DNA of 64,000 nt, taken from Thermosynechococcus vestitus BP-1 (GTDB lineage Bacteria > Cyanobacteriota > Cyanobacteriia > Thermosynechococcales > Thermosynechococcaceae). Of this stretch, positions 29,559 to 38,832 are shown piece by piece. Positions within the stretch are counted from its first letter, which is position 1, and every line of letters starts with the position of its first letter. The DNA is taken from assembly GCF_000011345.1 (NCBI RefSeq), contig NC_004113.1:1674001-1738000 (forward strand), given 5' to 3'. Made by a program: the position numbers and the translations under genes. The notes beneath the pieces are model-generated. The model was not told the origin of the DNA. It saw only the letters and a list, made by a program, of their open reading frames with translations, and made no database searches.

Positions 29559-30927
29559 TAACTCCATTTTTGCCACCAATCGCGACCAAGAATCCTCCGG
29601 TTTCGCGTGGTGGGCCGGTAATGCTCGTCTGATTAATCTCTCCGGCAAACTCTTGGGTGCCCACGTCGCCCACGCTGGCCTCATCGTTTTCTGGGCCGGT
29701 GCCATGACCCTGTTCGAGTTGGCTCACTTTATTCCCGAGAAGCCAATGTACGAGCAAGGGCTCATTCTCATTCCCCACATTGCCACCCTTGGTTGGGGTG
29801 TTGGTCCCGGTGGTGAAGTCGTGGACACCTTCCCCTTCTTTGTGGTTGGGGTGGTGCACCTAATTTCCTCCGCCGTCCTTGGCTTTGGTGGGGTTTACCA
29901 TGCAATTCGTGGCCCGGAAACCCTTGAGGAATACTCCTCTTTCTTTGGCTACGACTGGAAAGATAAAAACAAAATGACGACGATCCTCGGTTTCCACCTG
30001 ATCGTCCTCGGTATTGGTGCTTTACTTTTGGTGGCCAAAGCAATGTTCTTTGGTGGCCTCTACGACACTTGGGCACCCGGTGGCGGCGATGTCCGCGTCA
30101 TTACCAACCCCACCCTTGACCCAAGGGTAATTTTTGGCTATCTGCTGAAGTCTCCCTTTGGTGGTGAGGGCTGGATCGTTAGCGTCAACAACCTTGAGGA
30201 CGTTGTCGGTGGTCACATTTGGATCGGCCTGATCTGCATTGCCGGTGGTATCTGGCACATTCTGACGACCCCCTTTGGTTGGGCACGCCGTGCCTTCATC
30301 TGGTCTGGGGAAGCCTATCTTTCCTACAGCTTGGGCGCCCTGTCCATGATGGGCTTCATTGCCACCTGCTTTGTCTGGTTCAACAACACGGTCTATCCCA
30401 GTGAATTCTATGGTCCTACGGGTCCAGAGGCTTCTCAGGCTCAGGCCATGACCTTCTTGATCCGCGACCAAAAACTGGGTGCCAATGTCGGTTCTGCTCA
30501 AGGTCCTACCGGCCTTGGTAAATACCTGATGCGCTCTCCCACAGGTGAAATCATCTTTGGTGGTGAAACAATGCGCTTCTGGGATTTCCGTGGTCCTTGG
30601 TTGGAGCCGTTGCGCGGCCCCAATGGTCTTGACCTCAACAAGATCAAAAATGATATTCAGCCTTGGCAAGAGCGACGTGCGGCTGAGTACATGACCCATG
30701 CACCTCTGGGTTCCTTGAACTCCGTGGGGGGTGTGGCCACCGAAATTAACTCGGTGAACTTTGTCTCACCCCGCTCTTGGCTGGCTACGTCCCACTTTGT
30801 CTTGGCTTTCTTCTTCCTAGTGGGTCACCTGTGGCATGCTGGTCGTGCCCGTGCAGCGGCAGCGGGTTTTGAGAAGGGAATTGACCGCGAGTCTGAACCT
30901 GTCCTCTCGATGCCCAGCCTTGATTAG
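29542..30927 (+). CDS. psbC: Photosystem II CP43 chlorophyll apoprotein
   Basis: Inner antenna protein with six membrane helices that passes excitation to the reaction center and supplies a ligand to the Mn4CaO5 cluster. The GTG at 29542 is chosen: it gives the known 461-residue protein, has AGAAGAGG nine bases upstream inside psbD, and produces the 17-base psbD overlap typical of this operon. An upstream ATG at 29506 is in frame but lacks these features. The large lumenal loop E includes [14 protein letters not shown], which holds the cluster-ligand Glu and nearby Arg. A strong terminator follows 40 bases after the stop. Confidence 0.98.
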
Positions 30928-30966
30928 GGTTACTGAGTCAACTTAACTCAACTCTGTACTTCTTGG

Positions 30967-30997
30967 CTCCCATCGACGGATGGGAGTCTTTTTTTAG
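30967..30997 (+). terminator. Rho-independent terminator of psbD-psbC
   Basis: Stem CTCCCATC (30967-30974), loop GACG, stem GATGGGAG (30979-30986), then TCTTTTTTT. An 8-bp perfect GC-rich stem with a U-tract is the clearest factor-independent terminator in the window. Its reverse strand would not have a U-tract for the convergent gene. Confidence 0.93.
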
Positions 30998-31003
30998 CAG
31001 GAC

Positions 31004-32194
31004 TCAATTGCTAAGTATTTTTAACAGTTCCTCAGCAATGCGATCGCTCGCTCCTGGATGCCCCATGCGCTCAACGCCGTTAGCGGCAATTCGAGCCAGT
31101 AACTCCGCATCTTGCCAAATCCTCCAGAGGGTAGGCAGGGCTTCCAGGGGATCATCCAGCAAAAAAATCGACTCCCCCAGTAGGCGTTTTTGACGGCGGG
31201 CAAAATGGCGGGTAAATTGAGGGCCTTCACCAGCGAATGTAACGACTGGTTTCCCAAGGCCAACACACTGCTCGGTTGCGGTTCCGGCGAGGGCAATGCC
31301 CCCTGCTGCCCAGTGCAAAAATTCACGAAAGTGGTGTGAACTTAAGATCAGTTGTTGCTGACCCAACTGCCATGCGCTAGTCTGGGGTAATGGACTGGCT
31401 ATGGGTTGCCAACCCTCAAGACGCTGCTCAAGAATCTCTAAGTTAAGGCCGGGACTCACAGCGGCCAGAAATATCAGGGGCTGATCCTGATAGGGCGTTA
31501 GTGCCTGTAGGATCCGCTGCCAATTGCGGTAGGCTTCGGGGGCACGAGACCCCGGCAGCAGCACAATAGTTTTGGTGCTCAAGGGCGATCGCTCAGGGGG
31601 GGGCATCACTAAGTCCATCATTGGATTGCCACAGTAGTGAACCGTGTAACCCAATTGCTGCAGCCCCTTGGCAGTTAACCTATCGCGGACAAAAATGCCT
31701 CGACAGCGGGGCGATCGCCACAACCACCGTTCCCAGGGAAGATAGTCACTGCCTGCCCAACCCCTCCCCCAACCATAGGGGCGCCCCGTCCTATCGTAAA
31801 GGTAATAGTCAGACTTGGCAGTGCCAATAAAACTGTAGGTGCTGCCACTGCTATAGGCCAGCAACAATGGCACAATATCCCCCACCGCCAAAAGATGCCC
31901 TCCCGACTGCTGCCAAGCTTGGATGGTGCGAATCTGCGATCCTAAAAGTCCCAGCAAACCAGCCTTCAGATCCCGCCATAAATGCCGCAAATCCATGTAG
32001 ATAAACCCACCGGAGGGCAGGACTTTTCCTGGGTGCAACAGCGGAATACCGAGCCGAGTATAGGCAGACCCTAAGCCCACCAAGGGCAAGGCCATTAGAT
32101 CGATATCTGGGCAACGCTGTTTCAGGGCTTGTAAAGTGACACTGGCGATCGCGTCCTCACCGTGACCATTACTGAGGCAAAGGAGTCGCTTCAT
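31004..32194 (-). CDS. Lipid-A-disaccharide synthase-related glycosyltransferase (TIGR03492-type)
   Basis: 396 residues related to LpxB (GT19) but belonging to the separate cyanobacterial/plastid family of unknown substrate. The N-terminal Rossmann fold begins with [14 protein letters not shown], and the nucleotide-sugar side has a Gly-rich [20 protein letters not shown] segment near 295-320. True LpxB enzymes lack the SNGHGED opening. The start overlaps the stop of the SelO gene by four bases, implying coupled translation. No other lipid A genes are near, and cyanobacteria of this group generally make simplified LPS, so I do not name it lpxB. Confidence 0.85.
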
Positions 32195-33618
32195 ACCTGC
32201 ATTAGTTCAAGAGTTGCCCTAAATCGCGACCAATCATCCTCCTGATCAATGGCTTGCCAAATCTGTTCGATGTGGGGACGAGTGACGATGACAAGGGGGT
32301 TGGCTGCCCGTAGGGTCTGGGGAATGGCTACCCGCTGGGGAGGAGTTGCCTGCTGCAATCGCTCAAAGTAGCATCTTTTCCAAGCCTCTAGCAATTTCTG
32401 ATCTGCTGGTGTCAGGGTTGGGCTTCCCGAAAAGAGATGACCCACATCGGCAGCCCACTCTGGGGAAAATTCCTGCCGCAAGCTGATAAAGAATTGAGGA
32501 TAACTGATGAGGCTGCGACTGAGGAAAGCTTGGGTCTCCACTACGAGGGAACGGCCAAGCTCTAGGGGAAGATCTGCCCAGCCAAGGCGTTTGAGCATCA
32601 GTTTCAAGTAAGTGGTTTGACAGCGATCGCCAAAGGTTTTCAGGGCCGCTGCCATTTCCTCAAGGGGAATGACCCAAGACAACGGAATTTGCAGTTTCTC
32701 CAGATTCCAAGCACAAATTGCCGGTTGATTGCCATAGGCATATCGGCCATAGTAGTCAAAGGAGGCCGCCGTAAATCCTAAATCATACCGTTCCAAAAAA
32801 GCATAGGGACCATAGTCAAAACTCTCACCCGTGATGGCCATATTATCGGTGTTCAAAACACCATGGCAAAATCCCGCCACCAACCACTGTGCCGCCAGAT
32901 CCGCTGTGCGTGCCACCAGTTCACGATAGAAGGCACAATTTCGTTCCTTGGGGTCTGGGATCTCTAGTAAATGGGGATAGTAGTAGGCAATGACGTGGTC
33001 GAGCAACCGTTGAATCAAGTCCGGTCGCCGCAGATAGTGGAGCCGCTCAAAGGTACCAAAGCGAATATGGGAGCGGCCAAGGCGCACCAAGACACTCGAT
33101 CTCGTTGGCGATGGCTCATCCCCTCGCCACAGGGATTCCCCCGTTTCCACTAAACTGAGACTGCGAAAGGTGCGCACCCCCAAACGATGCAGCAGTTCAC
33201 TGGCCAAAACTTCGCGGACACCCCCTTTTAATGTCAGGCGACCATCTCCCCCTCGCGAATAGGGGGTGGTGCCAGAACCCTTTGTGCCAAGGTCATACAG
33301 TTGACCATCCACACCGCGGAACTGGCCATAGAGAAACCCGCGACCATCTCCTAAGTGGGGGTTATATTCCCCAAACTGATAGCCGTGGTAACGCATCGCC
33401 AAAAAGGGTTCTCGCCCCTGAAACTGGCCGAAGGCTGCAATAAAATCGGCATCTGTGACTTCAGCAGGATCTAAGCCCATCAAGGGTAAGAGAGCATCAT
33501 TGCGAAAACGCAGAATATGCTGCGGAAATGTTGCTGCCTGTACCTTGTCCCAGTACTGTTCCCCTAGGGAGAGAAACGCGGGTTCGTACTCAAGGGCTTG
33601 AAAACGGTGTCCAGACAT
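32191..33618 (-). CDS. SelO/YdiU-family protein adenylyltransferase
   Basis: 475-residue pseudokinase-fold enzyme. Family segments are well conserved: [21 protein letters not shown] (inverted-orientation ATP pocket), [22 protein letters not shown] (catalytic loop with the metal-binding Asn and Asp), and [15 protein letters not shown]. SelO transfers AMP to Ser/Thr/Tyr residues of redox proteins. Escherichia and eukaryotic SelO carry a C-terminal redox cysteine or selenocysteine; this protein ends ATLELMQV with no such residue. The stop overlaps the LpxB-related start (ATGA). Confidence 0.93.
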
Positions 33619-33652
33619 TCAAAACATATTCAAAACTTCAGGGCGGACTGAG

Positions 33653-35398
33653 CTATTGGGGTGTCTTGGCAGTTTCCCGTTTGGATTTTGGGGCATTGGG
33701 GGGATCCACAAGGGTACGCAAGTGTGCTTGAATGCGTTGATGCCGTTCGAGCCCCTCAAAGGCAAAGGGGGTGTACCCGCGATCGCGCATCAAGCCACGG
33801 ATATAGCGAATGCGTTCATTAGTCGGCGGGTGCGTGGAAAACCACGGTAGCGGTGGCTCCTGATTGCGGTATTCCTTTTTGAGGGTGTGCATTAGGTTAA
33901 GTAGGCCATCTGCCGCATAGCCTGCCCTTGCGAGAATCTGCGTGCCCAAAATATCCGCCTCTCGCTCCATTTCTCGACTATAACTAGTCACGACAATCCC
34001 TGTCACATAGCCACCAGCGGGTAATAACCGCGTCAAGTTGGCAGTGGCCGTGCCTTGGGTCATCAAGCGAAAACCGTGGGAGAGGACTGTGTGGGCAATT
34101 TCGTGGGCCAGTAATCCTGCAAGTTCCGCTTCGGTACTAGCTTTGAGAATTGCACCAGAGTTGACAAAGATCTTGCCGCCGGGAAGGGCAAAGGCGTTGA
34201 GATCATTATCTTTTATCACAAAAAATTCATACGCAAATTCATTGCGACCGGCCACTTTGGCGAGGCGCTGCCCGACTTCATTGACATAGGTCTGGACTGC
34301 CGCATCCTCAAGGAGCTTGACTTGGCGGCTAATGTTCCGCGCTGCTGAGCGGCCTAGGGCAGACTCCCCTTGCATCATTAAGGTCATCATTTGAATCGAG
34401 TCCAAAGACAGCAGGGGATTGCCCGTGAGGGCGACACCGACTAGGCCGGTGAGGGCACCCACAACCATGCCTTCGCGCAATTGTCCTTGAAGACGGCGCC
34501 GGAACCGTTGCATGCGCTCTGCGGCCAGTTGCTCAAATTCCGGTGTGGCAGGATGATCAGGATTGAGGAGGGCAAACCGCTGGGCGGCAAGGGCCGCTTC
34601 CAGCCACTGCTGCTGGCGATCGTAGAGTGTGATCAAACCACGTTGAATGTCCGGCTGATCTGGGTAGAGACTGGCGGCCTTCTCTAGATGGGCACAGGCC
34701 TCTTTGAGGGAACCCTGCTGAGCTAGAAACTCGCCAAACCGCACTTGAGCGGGAATAAACTCTGGAAATTGCTCCACCAAGAGCTGGAGCGGCACCGCTT
34801 GGGCAGTGTAAAGTTGGGAGCCAGACTGAACTTCTCGCCAATAGACTTGGGCCGCCGGGGGCAGCTGACTAATTTCCAGTACAGCGGGAGGTATGACATG
34901 GGGTGGTGGGACATTCAGGTCAGCTTTGGCCTTCTGATAGTAGGTTCGGGCGGTGGTCAGGTCGCCTAATTGCCAGTAGCGATCGCCCTCCCGTAGAAGT
35001 GCTAAACGCGCCTCCTGTACTGCTTGCTCTGCTGCTAATTGCGGTGTTGTTGGGACCCCTGGAGAATTGTCAGTCGTTGGCGGTGAAGGTTCCACAGGAG
35101 GAGCTGGCGAATCACCCTTGACCTCAATGGTGGTCGGTAGGGAAGCGGGAGCTTCTCTAGGGGGATCAACTGCTGCGGTGGGCTGGGGTGGCAGCGGCAA
35201 TAGATCAATAGCAGAGCCTTCAGATTGTGGCAGGCGAGCTTGGGCAAGGGAGTCTACTTCAGTGAGGGCAATTAACTCCTCTTGTGCTAGACCAGTTGGA
35301 GGTAGGAACATCTCCGCTGCTCTGACGGGTTGAAGACCCACCCCTAAAAGAAAAGCCATACCCAGCGGCCAGTAGCGTAACCCGTCTTTCACCATCAC
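33653..35398 (-). CDS. M48-family zinc metalloprotease with N-terminal repeat region (BepA-like)
   Basis: 581 residues. A signal peptide (hydrophobic segment followed by VRAAEM near 25-30) points to export. A Pro-rich linker (30-110) precedes TPR-like helices (about 120-280, e.g. AARTYYQKAKADL-type and HLEKAASLYPDQPDIQRGL). The M48 domain follows with HEIAH at 432-436, the downstream Glu in EREADILGTQIL, and STHPPTNERI at the end. The combination suggests a periplasmic quality-control protease for outer-membrane proteins. The IS481 element sits 31 bases upstream, within or near its promoter. Confidence 0.9.
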   Translation of the reverse strand: MMVKDGLRYWPLGMAFLLGVGLQPVRAAEMFLPPTGLAQEELIALTEVDSLAQARLPQSEGSAIDLLPLPPQPTAAVDPPREAPASLPTTIEVKGDSPAPPVEPSPPTTDNSPGVPTTPQLAAEQAVQEARLALLREGDRYWQLGDLTTARTYYQKAKADLNVPPPHVIPPAVLEISQLPPAAQVYWREVQSGSQLYTAQAVPLQLLVEQFPEFIPAQVRFGEFLAQQGSLKEACAHLEKAASLYPDQPDIQRGLITLYDRQQQWLEAALAAQRFALLNPDHPATPEFEQLAAERMQRFRRRLQGQLREGMVVGALTGLVGVALTGNPLLSLDSIQMMTLMMQGESALGRSAARNISRQVKLLEDAAVQTYVNEVGQRLAKVAGRNEFAYEFFVIKDNDLNAFALPGGKIFVNSGAILKASTEAELAGLLAHEIAHTVLSHGFRLMTQGTATANLTRLLPAGGYVTGIVVTSYSREMEREADILGTQILARAGYAADGLLNLMHTLKKEYRNQEPPLPWFSTHPPTNERIRYIRGLMRDRGYTPFAFEGLERHQRIQAHLRTLVDPPNAPKSKRETAKTPQ

Positions 35399-35429
35399 AC
35401 CGTCCTCGAGCCACCTGATTGTTTATAGT

Positions 35430-36422
35430 TTAATTGTCAAGACCCGTGACATTATCTACCCTTGAAACGAAGAGGTCTGGTCGCTCAGTTTGCCACCATC
35501 GCAGTTTCTCAATGGGAGTCATGTGGCCCAAAACGCGTTGGGGAATGCGGTGATTGTACGCCCAAAGGTATCGCGTGAGCGTCTCTTGCAAGTCGGCTGC
35601 CGAGACAAAGCGTTCAGCGCGCAGAATCTCCGCAATGCGGCCGTTGAAGCGTTCCACCATCCCGTTGGTTTGCGGATGGCGGGGTTGGATGAGCCGATGG
35701 GTGATGCGCTTTTCACGACAGAGCTGATCAAACGGATGGTGTCCCGTGGGTTGGCGTTCGCCTGCGGAGGAGAAACGGTCGGTAAACTCCTTGCCGTTAT
35801 CAGTCAGCACCGTACGCACCACGAAAGGAGCGTTGGCAAGGACATTTGCAAGAAAGCGCGTTGCCGATTCTGCGCTCTTCTCCTCGTGGATTGCCAAATA
35901 GACCCAGCGCGTTGCCCGATCAATCGCGACAAAGAGGTAGCGGCGCTGCTCCTCATCCGGCATTTGTGGCAGGTATTTGACGTCGATGTGGATGAACCCA
36001 GGTGCGTACGCTTTGAACTGCCGCGTGGTGCTTTTGGGACTGCCTTCGAGGCTTTCGCGTTCCTTTTGCAGTATCCTGAGGTTCGAGACTCCGTGGCGAC
36101 GCAGGCAGCGATCCAGCGCTGAGCGGCTCAGATTGGGGTTGAGGAACGTCCGGGCAAGAACGAGAAGGTCATCAAGAGGCAGCAAAAGGAGCTTACGCAC
36201 CTCAACGATCACAAGCTCTTGCGCTTCCGTAAGCGTCGTTTGCAGGCGGTGCGGGCGGGTGCTTTTGTCTTCAACGGTTGCGCGCTTACGCCATTTCGCT
36301 ACCGTGTGCCGGTGGATCCCGTAACGTCTGGCAAGCTCGCGATGACTGATCGAAGCCGGTGCTTGTTGGATTTCACGGCGAATTCGGGGTGTCGTTCGGG
36401 CGTTGGCATGAATACGTGGCAT
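35430..36422 (-). CDS. IS481-family transposase
   Basis: About 330 residues. An N-terminal helix-turn-helix (SHRELARRYGIHRHTVAKWRKR) precedes the rve/DDE catalytic core: first Asp in FIHIDVKYL, second Asp in LTDNGKEF, and the Glu in NGMVERFNGR. The start at 36422 (segment MPRIHANARTT) fits the family; a frame extension to 36467 is unlikely. The coding sequence runs through the left inverted repeat and its TAA stop lies at the very edge of the element, so the stop may be formed with flanking DNA. It appears intact. Confidence 0.92.
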   Translation of the reverse strand: MPRIHANARTTPRIRREIQQAPASISHRELARRYGIHRHTVAKWRKRATVEDKSTRPHRLQTTLTEAQELVIVEVRKLLLLPLDDLLVLARTFLNPNLSRSALDRCLRRHGVSNLRILQKERESLEGSPKSTTRQFKAYAPGFIHIDVKYLPQMPDEEQRRYLFVAIDRATRWVYLAIHEEKSAESATRFLANVLANAPFVVRTVLTDNGKEFTDRFSSAGERQPTGHHPFDQLCREKRITHRLIQPRHPQTNGMVERFNGRIAEILRAERFVSAADLQETLTRYLWAYNHRIPQRVLGHMTPIEKLRWWQTERPDLFVSRVDNVTGLDN

Positions 36423-36539
36423 GGTGATACTCCATCGTTGAACGCTTTCCGACCTTGGAACAAGCACTCAAGGAGCCGGTACGCTTCGAAGAGTTTAGCA
36501 CGACTTCTGGGAATATAATGATGCGGGACCTGACAATTA
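35431..36539 (-). mobile_element. IS481-family insertion sequence with terminal inverted repeats
   Basis: Imperfect inverted repeats bound the transposase: left TAATTGTCAAGACCCG (35431-35446, continuing TGACATTAT), right end read inward TAATTGTCAGGTCCCG (36539-36524, continuing CATCATTAT). The 5' TGTCA core is typical. No convincing target-site duplication is seen on either side. The right end abuts, in frame, the middle of an inositol-monophosphatase-family gene whose 5' part is missing on the left, so an adjacent deletion probably accompanied or followed insertion. Confidence 0.9.
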
Positions 36540-37210
36540 GCGAAGAAAATGCCGACTCCCCAGCAGTTTTTCAGGAACCGAAAAATCGCTACTGGCTGAT
36601 TGATCCCCTTGATGGTACCGATGATCTGATTCACCATCGCCAAGGCTATGCCCTAATGGTGGGTTTACTGGAGCACTACAGTCCAGTGGCGGGCTGGATC
36701 TATGCCCCCAATCTGGACCATCTTTACTACGGCGGTAAAGACTGGGGACTCTTTCAAATGAGCAGCGGTGGTCCACCTGTTCCCCTATTACCCGTTTGTC
36801 CACCTTCCCCTAGTGCAGACCATTGCCCGATGATGATTGGCTATCGCGACTACCGTACCTACGGCGATGCAATTCATCGGGTGTTGCCCCAAGTGGAATT
36901 TCGCTTTCTGGGCAGTTTTGGCCTCAAGGTGATCGAAGTCATTTTAGGACGGGCAGGACTCTACCTCTACTTAAATCAACGGGTTAAGCTCTGGGATACC
37001 ACAGGCCCCTTGGCTTTGGCAACAGCGGCAGGCTTGGTGTGCACTGACTTGCAGGGAAATCCCTTGCGTTTTGATGCCACCGGTTTACAGGAACACACCC
37101 TGGCCCATCAGCAACCCATTCTCATTGGCTGGCCAGAGTATATCGCTGCGTTGCGATCGCCCTTGGTGGAGGCAATCACGGCGGTTCAACTGTCCTTTGG
37201 CTCTGCCTAG
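36540..37210 (+). pseudogene. Inositol monophosphatase/CysQ-family gene, 5' part lost at the IS481 element
   Basis: What remains begins at the first metal-binding loop (SEENADS) and continues with the second, WLIDPLDGTDD, then VAGWIYAPNLDHLYYG and the third, KLWDTTGPLALATAAG. Roughly the first 60-70 residues of a typical family member are missing. The open frame continues back into the IS right end (to 36455), which would give a hybrid N-terminus, so some protein could still be made, but the fold would lack its first helices and strands. An intact relative begins at 63872, which may explain why loss was tolerated. It lies 53 bases before the protease-TPR gene. Confidence 0.82.
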
Positions 37211-37263
37211 AATTCCTTAGAAATAGGCTATCGTGGGGCTAGAGTCTGCTTGGAGGTATCCCA

Positions 37264-38832
37264 ATGGGGCGCTGGCACAGGTGGTTATTGGTGGGAATGG
37301 CGATCGCCACCTTCCCCATTGCTCAGCCTTTTCCAAGTCAAGCAGTCAGCGTTACAGAAGTTGCCCGCATCGCCAAAGAGATCACCGTGCTGATTGAAGG
37401 TGCCAACAGCCATGGCTCAGGCATCCTATTGCAGCGTCATGGCAATACCTACGTCATCCTCACCGCTTACCATGTGATTGAAAAGGGCGGCCAGTACACT
37501 GTGAAAACGGTTGATGGCCAGCGCTATGCCGTGCGACCCAGCTCAATTCGTCGCTTGCCCAGTGTTGATCTAGCCACGCTAGAAATTGAAAGCAACCGTG
37601 ATTACACCCTTGCCACACTGGGAAACTCTGGGGAAGCCGTGGAGGGTATGCCTGTTTTTGTCGCTGGTTTTCCTGCGCAGGAGGCCTCGGTTCTGGGTGG
37701 CATTTATCAATTTACAGAGGGGCGACTGACGGCCAATGCCTCACGTCCGATTCAAGATGGTTATGCCCTCGTCTACAGTAACCCCACGCTGCCAGGGATG
37801 AGTGGGGGGCCTGTCCTCGATGAAAATGGCCGTTTAATTGGGATTCATGGCAGTGCCGATATAGCTTCTACCCTTGTCCAGGAAGGTAGTGGCGCTAGTA
37901 CCGTCTTTGTTAAACGCGGCTTTAATCTCGGCATTCCCATTCATACCTACCTGGGTTTGGCAACACCGTCGCGGCAAACCACGGTTCTACCGGCTCTGGC
38001 CTCCATGAAGGCGGCAGACTATTTCCTTGCCGCTGAGGTGGCTTTCCGGCGCAAAAATTTTGCCGCCGCCATTGAAAACTACAGCCAAGCGATCGCCCGC
38101 AATCCCAACTACAGTGAAGCCTATCTGGGACGGGCCGTAGCGCAAATTTTTGCCCTTGTGCCGAACCAAGACTTTGATCAGCTCGGTGAAGAACTGGGTA
38201 CCAAGTACTTGAGCCGTCTCACCCAGGGCAACCCGCTCCTCAAGGATGCCTTTCCTCCCAACCCACCCACCCCTTTGCTGGAGACATTTATGCGCACTAT
38301 GGCTGAACGACCGGGCACAATTCAGCCGGACATTGCCAAGGCGATCGCCCTCAATCCTCAGTACACCGAAGCCTATGGCGTGAGTAGCTTTTTGAATTTG
38401 CTCCTCGGCAACTTTGGCAATGCAATTGCAGAGAGTGAACGCGCCCTTGCCCTCAGGCCCAACAACAGTGATCTGCAAATGATTCACTCTTTGGCGCTGT
38501 TTCTCAGTGGAGATTTTCGCCGTAGTATCGCCGTATTTGACCGCCTCATTACCGCCAATCCCCAGAATACTGACTATCATTTGCTGCGGGGAGTGGCCGC
38601 TTTTATGATGGGGGACTATGCCCTCAGTCGCCCCAGTTGGACGGCCTTGACCCAGCTGACCCCGCGAAATCCAATGCCCTTTGCTCTGCGGGGGGTGACA
38701 TATCTTTTAGAAGAGAATTTCAAGGCCAGCCTACCTGATCTGCGGCAAGCCGCTGAACTCTACCGCCAGCAGGGGGATATGCAATCCTACAACCAAATGA
38801 TGCAGGCAATTCGCCAAATCGAGAGCCGTTAG
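37264..38832 (+). CDS. Trypsin-like serine protease with C-terminal TPR repeats
   Basis: 522 residues, exported: a signal peptide ends near SQAVS (residue 28). The chymotrypsin-fold domain (30-220) has a complete triad: His70 in LTAYHVIE, Asp102 in VDLATLEI and Ser180 in GMSGGPV. From about 250 onward at least five TPR units follow (for example AIENYSQAIARNPNYSEAYLGRA-type and AIAESERALALRPNNSDLQ-type). The protease-TPR pairing is common in cyanobacteria, where the repeats probably select substrates in the periplasm. Substrate unknown. The TAG stop shares TTAG with the stop of the convergent gene. Confidence 0.92.
   Translation: MGRWHRWLLVGMAIATFPIAQPFPSQAVSVTEVARIAKEITVLIEGANSHGSGILLQRHGNTYVILTAYHVIEKGGQYTVKTVDGQRYAVRPSSIRRLPSVDLATLEIESNRDYTLATLGNSGEAVEGMPVFVAGFPAQEASVLGGIYQFTEGRLTANASRPIQDGYALVYSNPTLPGMSGGPVLDENGRLIGIHGSADIASTLVQEGSGASTVFVKRGFNLGIPIHTYLGLATPSRQTTVLPALASMKAADYFLAAEVAFRRKNFAAAIENYSQAIARNPNYSEAYLGRAVAQIFALVPNQDFDQLGEELGTKYLSRLTQGNPLLKDAFPPNPPTPLLETFMRTMAERPGTIQPDIAKAIALNPQYTEAYGVSSFLNLLLGNFGNAIAESERALALRPNNSDLQMIHSLALFLSGDFRRSIAVFDRLITANPQNTDYHLLRGVAAFMMGDYALSRPSWTALTQLTPRNPMPFALRGVTYLLEENFKASLPDLRQAAELYRQQGDMQSYNQMMQAIRQIESR

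Noticed and set aside
30022-30699. A 225-codon minus-strand frame inside psbC
   Set aside because: A shadow of the strongly biased codon usage of psbC; its composition is not protein-like.
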